Part shown: piece by piece, positions 33,999 to 46,315 of the stretch | Numbering within the stretch: position 1 is the stretch's first letter | Layout of the letters: each line of letters begins with the position of its first letter | Source: Euleptes europaea | Taxonomy: Eukaryota; Chordata; Lepidosauria; Squamata; Sphaerodactylidae | NCBI RefSeq assembly: GCF_029931775.1 | Contig: NC_079312.1 | Location: 9,183,821-9,247,820, forward strand | Reading direction: 5' to 3' | Length of the DNA stretch: 64,000 nt | The notes under the pieces: model-generated | Databases searched by the model: none | What the model saw: only the letters and a program-made list of their open reading frames with translations | What the model was told of the DNA's origin: nothing | Translations under genes and position numbers: made by a program

Positions 33999-34780
33999 GT
34001 GAGTTTTACGTGCATTTGGCTGATGGGGAGTCTTGCTGGGGGGTGCTGGGGGTGGGGGGTGGGGTAGTGGGTTAGTGGGGGGGCTGCAGTGGAAGGGGGG
34101 AGATGAAATGGGCGACAGCCTCAGTCCCCAAGGAGAGCCAGCTAAATGGGGTGGGAGGAGTGCCGGGTGGGGCTGTGGATAGGGAGGCTGAGGCGCTGGG
34201 AACCACAGGGGAGGGGGGTCTGCCCTAGGGTTGCCTGGCAATCTCCAGGTGACGGAGGTCAGTCCCTCTTGAAGGGATGGCTGCTATGGAGCGTGGCCTC
34301 GACGGCCTTCTTCCTCCCCTGCTCAAGTCCCTCCCCGTCCCAGGCTCCACTCCCCAAACCTCCAGGAAATTCCCAGCTTGCCATTGGCAACCCTAGCCCA
34401 GTCCTGCCTGTTGTGCCCCGTAGAGAGAATGCTTGTGACCAATGGGCATTCAGGGATTTGGATCCTTGGAGAGAACCCCAAGCTCCGCGGGTTGCTCTTG
34501 CCTACTGTCCCAAACTACTAACCAAAGTACATACATAACACCTGGGCCCCCGACCCTTTGGCATCCCTAAGTCAAGACTTTCTTTCCTCTGCTGAGCCAG
34601 GAGATCACGCCGGCAGATTCCAGGTGTCCAAATTCAAGGCCGGTGTCATTTCAGTGCACCTGGCTTGAAACTACTTTGCGTCTAGGTTTTTCTTTATTTG
34701 AAACATTTCTATGCCTCCTTTTCATTCAAATAGGGCCCCCAAGACGGTGAATATTAAGAAGTCTTAAAAACATTTTTTGG

Positions 34781-35690
34781 GAGAAAGTTACTTCCTTACC
34801 GGATCAGGGGAAGGCTGAGGACATAATTTTTCTTGATTTCAGTTAGGCTTTTGATAAGGTTCCACATAATATTCTTGTTGTCAAGTTGGCAAAATGTGGT
34901 TTGGATCCTATTACTGTTAGGTGGATCTGTAGGGGGTTGACAGATTGTACCCAAAGAGTGCTTCTTAATGGTTTCTCCTCATCATGGAGAGGAGTGGCAA
35001 GTGTAGTGCCTCTGGGATCTGTCCTAGAGCTGTGTTGTTCAACATCTTTGTAAATGATTTGGATGAAGGAATAGAGGGGATACTTATTAAATATGCAGAT
35101 TATAGTAAATTGGGAGGGGTGGCAAATACAGTAGAAGACAGGGTACAGGGTGATCTTGACAGGCTGGAAAACTGGGCTAAAACTAATAAAATGAATTTCA
35201 ACAGAGATAAATGTAAAGTTCTGCCTTAAGGTAGGAAATGCATAATTATAGGATGGGGGAGACTTGTCTTGGCCTTAGTATGTGCAAAAAGGATCTAGGG
35301 ATCTTAGGAGGCCATACACTGAACATGAGTCAGCAGTGTGATGCGGTAGCTAAAAAGGCAAATGCGATTTGGGGCTATAGCAACAGAAGTATAGTGTCCA
35401 GTTCACGCGAAGTGATGGTGATGCTTTTCTGCGCTCTGGTTAGACCACTCCTAGATTATTGTTTTCAGTTTTGGGCTCCGCAGTTTAAGAAGGATATAGA
35501 CAAGCTGGAACATGTCCAGAGGAGGACATCGAAGATGACGAGGGGTCTGGAGACCAAGTCCTATGAGGAAAGGTTGAAGGAGCTCGATATGTTTAGCCTG
35601 GAGGTGAGACAGTTGAGAGGTGATATATTAAGTATCTTCCAGTACTTTGCAGAGGAAAGTGGCTGCAAATTGCTTCTCACTTGCCTTGAA
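34781..35690 (+). mobile_element. CR1-type LINE fragment, + strand (copy D)
   Basis: Same insertion as 9893-10800. Readable pieces include LFNIFVNDLDEGIEG and VRPLLDYCFQFWAPQ. The frame is broken and YADYS stands in place of the catalytic FADDT. Confidence 0.85.
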
Positions 35691-36183
35691 AGCCCCTTGC
35701 TGTGGTTGCCATAAGTCAATTTTTATTTTTATGTTATTCTACTCTGTTTATACTCCATCTTTCTCCTCAAGAGAGACCCAAAGCAGCTTCTATCGGTCTC
35801 CTCCCATTAATCCTCACAACAAACCTGTGAGGTAGGTTAGGCCAAGAGCTTGCAAACGGCTCAATGCCATTCAGCAAGCTTTCGTGGCAGAGTGGGGATT
35901 TGAACCGAGGTCTCCTGGCTACTGAACTTATACTCTTCTTTGAAAAACCACTGTAAGACTAACAGATTCCCCTTTAGAAGCCTCTTGGGTGAAAGGCATA
36001 GAAAATTTTACCTGTTTTTGCACCATCGGCCTTGACACTATTTTTTTTTATCACCTGTGACTGGTGGGGCCCTTTTATTTCCCCTTGCTCCCAGGTTCCA
36101 GTCCAACACTCTAACCACTACACCACTCTGGCTCTCCACACCATGCAGGTTGTGACTTGACAGCACTTATGTATGGATGGGGA

Positions 36184-36406
36184 GGGGCTATAGCTCAGTG
36201 GCAGAGCATCTGCTTGGCATGCAGAAGGTCCCAGGTTCAGTCCCCGGCATTTCCAGTCAAAGGGACTAGGCAAGTACCGGTAGGTGATGTGAGTAGATCT
36301 CTGCCTGAGACCCTGGAGAGCCGCTGCTGGTCTAAGTAGACAATGCTGACTTTGATGGACCAAAGGGGGTCTGATTCAGTATAAGGCAGCTTCATGTGTT
36401 CATGTG
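36184..36406 (+). mobile_element. tRNA-Ala-derived SINE (copy D)
   Basis: Full-length: A box tagctcagtggc, anticodon loop with GGC, B box ggttcagtcccc, body and tail. A four-base addition giving taccggtagg is shared only with copy E. Confidence 0.75.
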
Positions 36407-36663
36407 ATGAATAGAGTGGCTGGTGGTGCAGGTGGGAGCCTCTGAGGAAGGGAAAGCAGAGGAATCTATTGGGGGGAGGGGGTCTAGGAAAGGCAGAGAG
36501 GGAGAGAAGGGAAGGAGGGGTTAACAGAGAGGACAGCATCTCGGATCCTCTGTCTGTTCCCCCTCCCCTCAAGAGAGAAGGTTTAGGTCTGCATCATTTT
36601 CTCTCCCACCCCCCAGGTTGTAGTTTCTCTTTGGGATTGAGTCTGTCCTTGCCTTTCCCACAG

Positions 36664-37249
36664 GGGCAGGAACTGGGAGCTCAGCTGAAAGCTCCTCATT
36701 GGCTGCAAGTCTGAACATTTAGGATAAAGCGCTTGGCAGGGATTCCATTAAATGAGACTCTGTTTGCCTGCCGAACAAAATATGGCCAGAGAAAACGGTG
36801 ATTATGGGGCCCTTTGGGGGGCTGCTCTGGAGGAAAGGATAAAGAAGGAAGACTTGGCAGAGCCTGAAGCCTGCAGAGGCCATGAAGCCCCTTGGGTGGG
36901 GAGCAGTGGGGGATTCTGGGAAGGAACCCTGCCGAAGATCCAGGCTGAAGAAGCTCTCAGCACAGATCTACAGCACCAGCGATTCAGGCAGTTCTGCTAC
37001 CAGGAGGCGGAAGGGCCCCGAGAGGTCTGCAGCCGACTCCACCATCTTTGCTGCCAGTGGCTGAAGCCAGAAAGGTGCACCAAGAAGGAGATGCTGGACC
37101 TGGTGATCCTGGAGCAGTTCCTGGTGGTCCTGCCCCCAGAGATGCAGAGCTGGGTCCGGGAATGTGGGCCAGAGACCAGTTCCCAGGCGGTGGCCCTGGC
37201 AGAAGGCTTCCTCCTGAGCCAGGCAGAAAATGAGAACCTGGAACAGCAG
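36664..37249 (+). CDS. Copy D: SCAN exon (exon 2)
   Basis: As in copy B, with FLVVLPP; the upstream reading has Cys for Ser (MRLCLPAEQ), which matters only if the first ATG is used. Confidence 0.9.
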
Positions 37250-40200
37250 GTAAGAGGGTTTAATCTACTGTAGCTAAGCAGAGTCGGTACTTGGAAGGGA
37301 AACCTCCAAGGAAGACTCTGCAGAGGAAGGCAATGCAAAACCACCTCTTCTTAATCTCTTGCCATGAAAATCCCACCAGGGGTCACCGTAAATTGGCTGC
37401 AACTTGACGGCACTTTACACACACAGTCCCAGCCTAACCCTGACCTGGATGGTCCAGGCTAGCCTGATCTCAGAAGATCTCAGAAGATAAGCATGGTCAG
37501 CCCTGGTTAATACTTGGATGGGAGACCATCAAGGAAGACTTGGATTACTATGCAGAAGCAGGCAATGGCAAACCACCTCTGAATGTCTCTTGCCTTGAAA
37601 ACCCTGCAGGGTTGCTGTAAGTCAGCTGTGACTTGATGGCATTTTTTGCCACCAGTCCCATCCTGTCCTCAAAGTGACCCACAGGAGGAACTTCTTGTGC
37701 AATTTTGTGCATCAGCCTATTTCTTTTCTTTTGCCTAATTGTGATCCTGACAGTTCTTTGAATCGCATGGTCTTTTCGCTGACTTGGTCGCTGGTTTTAC
37801 ACAGGTACAGGAGGAGCCTTTGGACACTGAAAAGAACCTGCCTTTGAGGGGGATGGTAGTGGAGTATGACCAAGATGCCACCTCACTGGGTAAGGATTGA
37901 CAGGGCCCATTTTAACTTCATTTCTCCTTTTAATAAACGCTTCTCCTGATACATCCCCCCCAAAGAGCAATTTGCTCAGCTGGTGAAAACTTACTGGTGA
38001 TCCCTGGCCTAAAAAACATCTGGCTGTCCTCAACCAGGGCCCGGGCTTTATCAGCTCTGGCCCCAGCCTGGTGGAACAGCCCCTGAGGGACTTGAAGCAA
38101 TTTCATAGGGCCTGTGAGACATATGGGTGAAGACAGTGACAGTTTCCATCTTGCTGGTCTCCCTGTGTCCCCCCCCCTCCTTCACTGCTGGAAATACTTT
38201 GCTATTTCTTATTGGTTTTTGTTTATCAGATATGGACTAAGGGCAACTTGGATGTTTTAAATGTGTATAGTTTTAAATTGTATTTATAATTGTTATTTTT
38301 TGTGTTGTTTTTAACTCGTTTATACTGTTTTAATGATGTGTGGCAGCAAGACCCTTTGGGTGAATGGCAACTGAAAAAAATCTAATAAATAAATAAAGTG
38401 CAGCTTTCATAAAACAAAAAACCCTAGCCACAGATGGTGTTTTAATAGCATTGAATCCCAAAAGAGAGGATTGCCATTCTTCAGGCAGGTATAGCCGAGA
38501 AAAAACAGGGGGGAATGAGAAGGTACTAAAAATGTCAGCTAGACATACTATAGTCAAATAGTACCTCCTAAAATAAAATATTACTACATTAATAGATCAT
38601 AAACATATAATCTTTTTAAATAAGTTCAACATAAGTAGGCAACTCAGCATGAGGTATTCATCAAAAATATTTCAACACAACTAATATATTAAAATATATA
38701 TTGTAGACGTAACATACAATATCCGCTTATATAGCAGTATGTAAAGTAATCGTGCAAGTATATATTCAGCAGGTGATTCAATTCATTGTAATTCAGATTT
38801 TTGGTTCAACAGGTAGTGTTCACCAGGTGGTGTCCCAACAGGTCGTATTAGCAGGTCTATTGGTGTAAATTTAGAATTAACAAATGATGTAGTCCTATTG
38901 TTTCATATTAATACTTATACCCCGGAACTTGTGTCAACACTACCTGTTGGAACACTACCTGTTGAACCAGCAATTTGCTCCAATAGGACTACATCATTTT
39001 GTTAATTCTAAATTTATACCAATAGACCTGCTAATACGACCTGTTGGAACCAACAATTTGAATTACATTGAATTGAATCACCTGTTGAATATATACATGT
39101 AGGATTACTTTATATACTGTTATATAAGTGGATATTGTCTGTTACATCCATAATGTTTTTTTTTTATATTAGTTGTGTTGAATTTTTTTATGTATATCTC
39201 ATGGTAAGTCATAATCTACTTTCGTTGAGCTTATTTAAAAAGATTATATGTTTATAATTATTAATGTTGTAATATTTTATTTTAGGAGGTACTATTTGAC
39301 TATAATGTGTCTGTTCTCCAGGCAGGACCTGGAGGTCTCTCAGAATTACGACTGACCTCCAGACTACAGCGATGAGTTCACCTGGAGAAAATGGCTGCTT
39401 TGGAGGGAGGACTGTATGGTGTTATACCCTGCTGAGGTTCCTCCCTAGACTTCACCCACAAATATCCAAGAATTTCCCAACCCAGAATTGACAGCCCTAT
39501 GGGTGAGACAAAGATGTATGGCCCCAGAGCGTGGCCTAGCTGAGAGATTCTGCCCCAGGATGTTTTGAGGGCCATGAGGGCTTTGAAAGGGCTGAGATGA
39601 ATTGATGGACTGATATGTGTTTTCACCATGGAGGCTGAATGGAACCTCCATATTCAAAGTAGTCTACTTTGGAATACCAGCTGCTGCTGCTGCTGCTGGG
39701 AGCCAATATAAAAGAACTGCAATATACACTATAAAATGCAGTACATAGATAAAGGATGCAACATTTTCCCCAACCTTTCTTTCCCCAGCAGAGGATGGAA
39801 TGCCACGAGCTATAAAGTCTGAATTTTTTCCTGTTCAGGGTGTGGAGGAAACAGCTTCCGGTCAGCCAGACCAGGTAGGAAAGGGATTGTGGGGGTGGTG
39901 GGAAGGGGGCAGCCTTGGTACCATGTGCCCCCAAATACTTCTCTTTCCTTCTGTCAAATCTGCCCTCTGGGAAAGCTGTGATGGTCCCTTAGAAAAGATT
40001 CAGTCTTGCAGGGGAATATCCAGACACGTGAACGTAGCCACGATTGTGGTTTGCTGTCAGAAGGAAAGAAGCACAACTTCCTCTGAGGAGAAAATATTTT
40101 CTCGCTGTCTGCAGGGTCCGGTGTCCTTTGAAGAGGTGGTGGTGTGCTTCACCGAGGAGGAGTGGGCACTGCTGGATCGAGGCCAAAGGGCCCTGTATGG

Positions 40201-43200
40201 GGAAGTGATGGAGGAGAATTATGAGACGGTGGCCTCTCTGGGTAAGGTTCCCTGCTTTTCCCCTCAATCATTCAAGCTAATCATGGTCCCACTCCAGTTT
40301 CTGAGACCAGGGAGAGATTGGAGGTGGGCAGAGGAAGAGATGATGTGAGGTTGGGGGGAAAAGCTGACCCACAACTGCCTGTTTCTCATGGGATTCCCCT
40401 CCTCCCTGAAGCGTTGGTTTTGCCATTTGCAGGGTGGTGGTGTTATAAAATCATAGAGTTGGAAGGGCCCATATAGGCCATCTAGTTCAACCCCCTGTCC
40501 AATGCAGGATCAACCTAGAGCATCCCTCACAAGTGTTCATCCAGCTGTTGCTTCAAGATTGCCATAGAGGGGGAGTTCACCACCTCCCTTGGCAGCCGAT
40601 TCCATTGGCAGCCGATTCCATTGGCAGTTGATTCCACTCTCACTGTAAAAAAAAAAAGGAAATTCCTAATATCCAGTCGGTACCTTTCCACCCATAATTT
40701 AAACCCATTATTGCGAGTCCTATCCTCTACTGCTAATAGAAACAGCTCCCTGCCCTCTTTTAAGTGACGGACTTAAAGAGAGCTGTCATGTCCCCTCTCA
40801 ACCTCCTCTTCTCCAGACTGAGAAAATTCCTTCTAACAGAAGGGGAGCCATTTTTACCAATTGTCCCCTCCCATAGAATACCTCTTACTCCCCGCTAATC
40901 TGTTTCTGGGGGTCCCCTGTCCCCCAGGAACAACGACTTGGGGGCCTGTTTGAGCTGCTGTGGTGGAAGGAAGATAAGAAAGTCCCATTCCGCTGATGAA
41001 AATCCCTTCTATCCACCAAGTCTTACTGCAGGATCCAAGCCTATTTTTGGTTTTGGGCAATATCTTAGCATATAAATTTAAAAGGACAATTATAGGGCTG
41101 TCAACAAAAAAAAAATTCGGTACAGTTCGGATTCGGCCGAATTTGGCCCTTGTGGGTTCGGTACGTGCCGAAGTCCGAACTCCCCACTTCGCATCCGTTC
41201 AATTCGGCGGGAATTCAAAGTTCGGAAAAAAATTCGGCCGAATAAAGCCATTAAAAACACAACCGCGCCTTTCCGCGGCTCTGGGGGGGCATTTTTGGGG
41301 TTAGAGGTCCCAAACTTTTGGCAGAGCTTCAAAGGACGTTTATTGAAAGACTCCCCAAGTTTTGTAAAGATTGGGTCAGGGGGGGGCTGAGATATGGGCC
41401 CTGAAAGGGGTCCCCCCACCCTTAATGTGCATCTCTCAGCAGATCTTGCCGCCCACGCACAAAGCTCCCAGCCCCGACAACAACTGAGAAATTAGCAAAA
41501 CAACTGCAAACACAACCTTGTTAAACAACACCTTTGCAACACACAACTGAAACCTCCCCCCTCAAACCAGGGAGCGAGAGACTTGAGGGGGAACACACAC
41601 CCCAGGCAGAACCGACGAAAGCCCCAGAACCGACGAAAGCCCCCTTTGGCTTCCCCCCCACCCACAGAAACTGCTCCCTCCCCACACACACACAGGCTCT
41701 GCTTTCCCCCCCACACACACACATACACAGGAGAAAAATTATAGATTAAAGCCCCCAAAGGGGTCTTACTGTGGCTGTCTTCTGTTCCATCAAGAGGGGC
41801 TGAAGAGAGGACTTGTAAATAATCCAAGATGATTCCAATTAGGCACGGAACATTTTGCTCTGGAGAAGATGCACATTCATCCCAATAGGGAAAAGGGGAA
41901 AGGGGAAAGCCCATATCTCGGGACCCCCTGACCCAATGTTCACAAAACTTGGGGGGTATCTTAAGAACACTGGTCTGAAACTCCACTCAAAGTTTGGAAT
42001 CTGCACCCCCAAAAATGCGCCCCCTGCAGCCATGGAAAGAGAAAAGGGGGGAGGCGATATTTCTGCCCCCACTGAACCCATATTTACAAAACTTGGGTAG
42101 TATCTTAAGAATAATTCACTGAAGCTATGCTAAAAGTTTGGGGGCTATATCCCCAAAAAAGCGCCCCCTGCAGCCACATAAATGGAAAAAGGGGGGAGGG
42201 AAAAGGGGGAGAGCCCATATCTCGAGACCCCCTGACCCAATGTTTACAAAACTTGGGGGGTATCTTAAGAACACTGGTCTGAAACTCTGCTCAAAGTTTG
42301 GGATCTGTACTCCCAAAAATGCGCCCCCTGCAGCCATGGAAAGAAAAAGGGGGGGAGCCTATATCTCGGGACCCCCTGACCCAATGTTCACAAAACATGG
42401 GGGGTATCTTAAGAACACTGGTCTGAAACTCTGCTCAAAGTTTGGGATCTGCACCCCCAAAAATGCGCCCCCTGCAGCCATGGAAAGAAAAAGGGGAGGA
42501 GCCCATATCTCGGGACCCCCTGACCCAATGTTTACAAAACTTGGGGGGTACCTTAAGAAGCTTCATCTGAAGCTCCAGTGAAAGTTTTGTGTCTGTACCC
42601 CAAAAAATACGCCCCCTGCAGCCACAGAAAGGAGCGAATGTGCACAAGCACCCCCCACACACACGCGAGGATTTCGCTCTCTCTCTCTCTCCCCTGGCCG
42701 GGCCGCACATCAGCTGATTCCTCCAGTACTCAATCCTGACTGATTGGCCAGAAGAAGACCCAGCTTGCCCACCGATTGGCCGGGGGAGGAGAATGCTGCT
42801 TACTGACGGTTATGCTGCTTACTGACGGCCGAATTTGCCGAATTTATTCGCAACCTCCCGAACTCGCTGAATTCGGCCCACCCGGTTGCCCGTCAGTTTT
42901 GAGTTCGGTTCCTCCCGAACTAAAAACCACCGAATCAGGGGAAATTCGGCTCATTTTCAGTTCGGGCCGAACCGAATTGACAGCCCTAGACAATTATATG
43001 CCAGAAAAGCTGATAACTGGGGCATAAGATATTAAGAAAAGCCATGCTGGATCAGACCAAGGCCCATCAAGTCCAGCAGTCTGTTCACACAGTGGCCAAT
43101 CAGGTGCCTCTAGGAAACCCCCAAACAAGATGACTGTAGCAGCATTATGCTGCCTGTGTTCCACAGCACCTAATATATTAGTCATGCTCCTCTGTTTCTG

Positions 43201-44881
43201 GAGAGAATACGTATGCATCATGCCTATTATCCAGTACTCCAGTTTGAAGAGATCCTTTTGGAGCTCTTCAGTCTGGTTTTGTTTTAACCACCCTAAATAA
43301 TTTGGTGTCATCTGCAAACCTGGCCACCTCGCTGTTCACCCACAGCTCCAGGTCACCGATGAACAGGTTGAAAAGCACCAGTCCCAACACAGATCCCTGA
43401 GGGACACCACTGCTCACATCCCTCCATTGAACATTCCTGGATTTGTAGGTCCATTTCCACCAGAGGGTCTTAACAGTGGGGTTTACAACTCCAGAATGGG
43501 AAATTTCTGAAGATGCTGAGGGTAGAGACTGGGGAGGGCAAGGTATGGGGAGAGGAAGTCCATAAGTAGGGTATAGTACCCTGGAGTCCATCCTCCAAAG
43601 CAGCCGTTTTCTCCATGGGAACTGATCTCTGTAATTCAGTTGTAATTCCAGGAGATCTCCAGGTTCCACCTAGACACTGGCAACCTTATTTTTCAGGGTT
43701 TCTCTCTCTCTCTCTCTTTTGTTCCATCAGGTTTGGGGTGGAGGAGTGAGAATGAGGGAGACCCATTCACAGGTGGCCAGTCTGAAGAGGAGGAAGAGCA
43801 GAAAAGAGAAAACAATGAAAGGAGAAGGAGCAATTTTTCTTCTTCTCAGGGTGGTGAGATCCATGAAGCCCTAATTCAAGAGCAAGTAGACATAGGAAAG
43901 GGCCAGATTCCGTGTTCCATGTGTGGAAAATGCTTCAACATTCAATCCAAATTTAATAAGCACTGGACGGTTCACACCGGGGAAAAACCTTTCAAATGCT
44001 CAGAGTATGGGAAGAGCTATCATGTCCCCCCTCAACCTCCTCTTCTCCAGACTGAGAAAATTCCTTCTAACAGAAGGGGGAGCCATTTTTACCAATTGTT
44101 CCCTCCCATAGAATACCTCTTACTCCCCCCTAATCTGTTTCTGGGGGTCCCCTGTCCCCCAGGAACAACTACTTGGGGGCCTGTTTGAGCTGCTGTGGTG
44201 GAAGGAAGATAAGAAAGTCCCATTCCGCTGATGAAAATCCCTTCTATCCACCAAGTCTTACTGCAGGATCCAAGCCTATTTTTGGTTTGGTGCAATATCT
44301 TAACATATAAATTTAAAAGGACCATTATATGCCAGAAAAGCTGATAACTGGGGCATAAGATATTAAGAAAAGCCATGGTGGATCAGACCAAGGCCCATCA
44401 AGTCCAGCAGTCTGTTCACACAGTGGCCTCTAGGAAACCCCCAAACAAGATGACTGCAGCAGCATTATCCTGCCTGTGTTCCTCAGCACCTAATATATTA
44501 GTCATGCTCCTCTGTTTCTGGAGAGAATACGTATGCATCATGCCTATTATCCATCACTCCAGTTTGAAGAGATCCTTTTGGAGCTCTTCACAGTCTGGTT
44601 TTGTTTTAACCACCCTAAATATTTTGGTGTCATCTGCAAACCTGGCCACCTCGCTGTTCACCCCCAGCTCCAGGTCACTGATGAACAGGTTGAAAAGCAC
44701 CAGTCCCAACACAGATCCCTGAGGGACACCACTGCTCATATCCCTCCATTGGACAATTCCTGGATTTGTAGGTCCATTTCCACCAGAGGGTCTTAACACT
44801 GGGGTTTACAACTCCAGAATGGAAATTTCTGAAGATGCTGAGGATGGAGACTGGGGAGGGCAAGGCTTGGGGAGAGGAAGG

Positions 44882-44917
<36 letters not shown>

Positions 44918-46315
44918 AGTGCCGTCAAGTCGCTTCTGACTCATGGCAACCGTATGAATGAAAGTCCTCCAAAATGTCCTATCTTTGACAGCCTTACTCA
45001 GATCTTGCAAATTGAAGGCTGTGGCTTCCTTTATTGAGTCAATCCATCTCTTGGGTCTTCCTCTTTTCTTGCTGCCCTCAACGTTTCCTAGCATGACGGT
45101 CTTTTCCATAAGTAGGCCATAAATAGGGTATAATACCCTGGAGTCCATCTTCCAAAGCAGCCATTTTCTCCATAGGAACTGATATCTGTAGTTCAGTCGT
45201 AATTCCAGGACATCTCCAGGTTCCACCTAGGCACTGGCAACCCTATTTTAAAGGGTTTTTTTCCTCTCTCTTTTGTTCCATCAGGTTTGGGGTGTAGGAG
45301 TGAGAATGAGGGAGACCCATTCACAGGTGGCCAATCTGAAGAGGAGGAAGAGCAGAAAAGAGAAAACAATGAAAGGAGAAGGAGCAATTTTTCTGTTTCT
45401 CAGGGTGGTGAGATCCATGAAGCCCTAATTCAAGAGCAAGTAGACATAGGAAAGGGCCAGATTCAGTGTCCCGTGTGTGGAAAATGCTTCAACATTCAAT
45501 CCAAATTTAATAGGCACTGGACGGTTCACACCGGGGAAAAACCATATAAATGCCCACAGGGTGGAGAGAGCTTCCGTCAGAAGGACAAACTGACTACGCA
45601 CCAGCGAATCCACACAGGAGAGAAACCGTACCTGTGCATGCAGTGTGGGAAGAGCTTCAGTTCCAACTCAAACCTTACACTACATAAAAGGATTCACACA
45701 GGGGAGAAACCATATAAATGCCCACAGTGTGGAAAGAGCTTCAGCACTCGTTCAAACCTTCAACGACATCACAGAATCCACACCGGGGAGAAACCATATG
45801 AATGCCCCGAGTGCGGCAGGGGCTTTGTGAATAATCCTGATCTTACAAGACACCAAAGGCTCCACACAGGAGAGAGACCTTTTAAATGCGCTCAGTGTGG
45901 GAAACGGTTCAATCAGAAGGATGAATTGACCATACATCAAAGAATCCACACAGGGGAAAAACCTTTCATTTGCTCAGTGTGTGGAAAGCGGTTCCGTGCG
46001 AAGAGTTCACTTTCTATACACCAGCAGATTCACACTGGGGAGAAGCCCTTCAAATGCTCCGAATGTGGAAAGAGCTTCCTTAACAACAGAGGCCTTATGA
46101 GGCATCAGAGAAGCCACACCGGGGAGAAGCCTTTTACGTGTTTGGAGTGCAATAAGAGCTTTTCTGAAAACTCAGACTTAAAGAAACACTTGAGAATCCA
46201 CAGTGGGGAGAGACCTTTTACGTGTTTGAAGTGTAGCAAGAGCTTTTGTGATAACTCAGCCTTAAACAAACATTTGAGGATTCATACAGGGGAGAAGACA
46301 TATCAGGGTTTGTGA
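36782..46315 (+). CDS. Copy D: SCAN-KRAB-C2H2 zinc-finger gene, five coding exons
   Basis: Coding parts 36782-37249, 37805-37889, 39789-39874, 40115-40241, 45285-46315; 1797 nt, 598 residues, phases 0,1,0,1. The longest gene, because intron 5 holds a 1.9-kb hAT-like insertion (41093-42988) and a cut-off finger exon (43731-44188). SCAN, SUMO-consensus sites and KRAB-A are intact. Nine fingers are intact; finger 2 is a hybrid and has lost its second Cys (CPQGGES). Helix residues (-1,2,3,6): ISKR, (QDKT), SSNL, TSNR, NPDR, QDEI, ASSI, NRGR, ESDK, DSAK. If the cut-off exon captures the KRAB donor the product would be a 407-residue protein with one finger. An in-frame upstream ATG lies at 36752. 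Confidence 0.82.
37269..37655 (+). mobile_element. Two 5S-rRNA-derived SINEs (intron 2, copy D)
   Basis: First copy 5'-shortened exactly as in B and C (37269-37423), second fuller (37425-37655). Confidence 0.75.
37805..37889 (+). CDS. Copy D: linker exon 3
   Basis: 85 nt; same residues as copy C; phase 0 to 1. Confidence 0.8.
37980..38541. repeat. Copy D: LINE-tail-like repeat in intron 3
   Basis: Counterpart of 1-560; nothing else seen. Confidence 0.45.
38542..39311. mobile_element. Foldback MITE in intron 3, copy D
   Basis: Same insertion as 561-1334, slightly more diverged at the left arm (ends gacatactatagtc). Followed by the TIR-type element (about 39318-39500) and a CTG run near 39680. 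Confidence 0.75.
39789..39874 (+). CDS. Copy D: linker exon 4
   Basis: 86 nt; same residues as copies B and C; phase 1 to 0. Confidence 0.8.
40115..40241 (+). CDS. Copy D: KRAB-A exon
   Basis: 127 nt, same KRAB-A box as B and C. Three bases are missing in the intron about 35 bases before it, which leaves the acceptor unchanged. Confidence 0.9.
40242..41092. repeat. Copy D: intron 5, before the hAT insertion
   Basis: CR1 3' end (40443-40842, minus) with a short local duplication of gccgattccattggca near 40595-40625, then the unassigned block. Confidence 0.55.
41093..42988. mobile_element. hAT-like non-autonomous DNA transposon with internal tandem repeats
   Basis: Perfect 12-base terminal inverted repeats (tagggctgtcaa / ttgacagcccta) are flanked by the 8-base direct repeat gacaatta (41085-41092 and 42989-42996), the target duplication typical of hAT elements. 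Both ends are rich in TTCGG/CCGAA words. The middle holds about five tandem units of roughly 147 bases (about 41900-42600; each with tttacaaaacttggggggta and a ccccctgcagcca-like word) and one inverted unit in the left arm (about 41285-41405). No transposase reading frame is visible. Present only in copy D. Confidence 0.88.
42997..43730. repeat. Copy D: intron 5, after the hAT insertion
   Basis: Interspersed repeat (about 43040-43225), CR1 RT fragment (43231-43505, minus), truncated TIR-type element (about 43560-43690), pyrimidine tract. Confidence 0.6.
43731..44188 (+). pseudogene. Copy D: cut-off zinc-finger exon running into antisense CR1
   Basis: Same architecture and same junction as 16415-16914: acidic linker, finger 1 (CSMCGKCF), broken finger 2 (CSEYGKSY), switch at about 44018 to antisense CR1 with a shared agagct. 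Open to 44188. The acceptor is intact with a long CT tract. Confidence 0.65.
44019..45284. repeat. Copy D: intron 5, last repeat block
   Basis: CR1 3' end remainder, unassigned block, interspersed repeat, CR1 RT fragment (44552-44818, minus), (TG)n of about 32 bases (44884-44915), BovB end (44916-45112, minus), TIR-type element (about 45130-45245). Confidence 0.65.
45285..46315 (+). CDS. Copy D: terminal zinc-finger exon, ten finger units, finger 2 altered
   Basis: 1031 nt, phase-1 entry, TGA end. Finger 2 begins [11 protein letters not shown]: its first half matches finger 4 ([11 protein letters not shown]), then it returns to finger-2 sequence (FRQKDK), and Gly replaces the second Cys. The hybrid points to exchange between fingers followed by a point change. 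The remaining nine fingers keep all ligands. Confidence 0.9.

Larger units (their letters stand above)
33999..36663. repeat. Copy D: intron 1 repeats
   Basis: G-rich tract (34036-34082), TIR-type element (34226-34399), partial LTR remnant (34435-34540, fossil), CR1 fragment in + sense (34781-35690), antisense SINE pieces (about 35720-36140), tRNA-Ala SINE (36184-36406). From about 36118 on the sequence is nearly identical to copy E. Confidence 0.6.

Noticed and set aside
42138-42581. A 147-codon repeat protein with [20 protein letters not shown] units.
   Set aside because: It is the translation of the tandem units of the hAT-like element, whose length is close to a multiple of three in places; no start context or conservation.
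41900-42600. CRISPR-like array of spaced repeats.
   Set aside because: The units are adjoining tandem repeats of about 147 bases in a vertebrate transposon, not short repeats with unique spacers.
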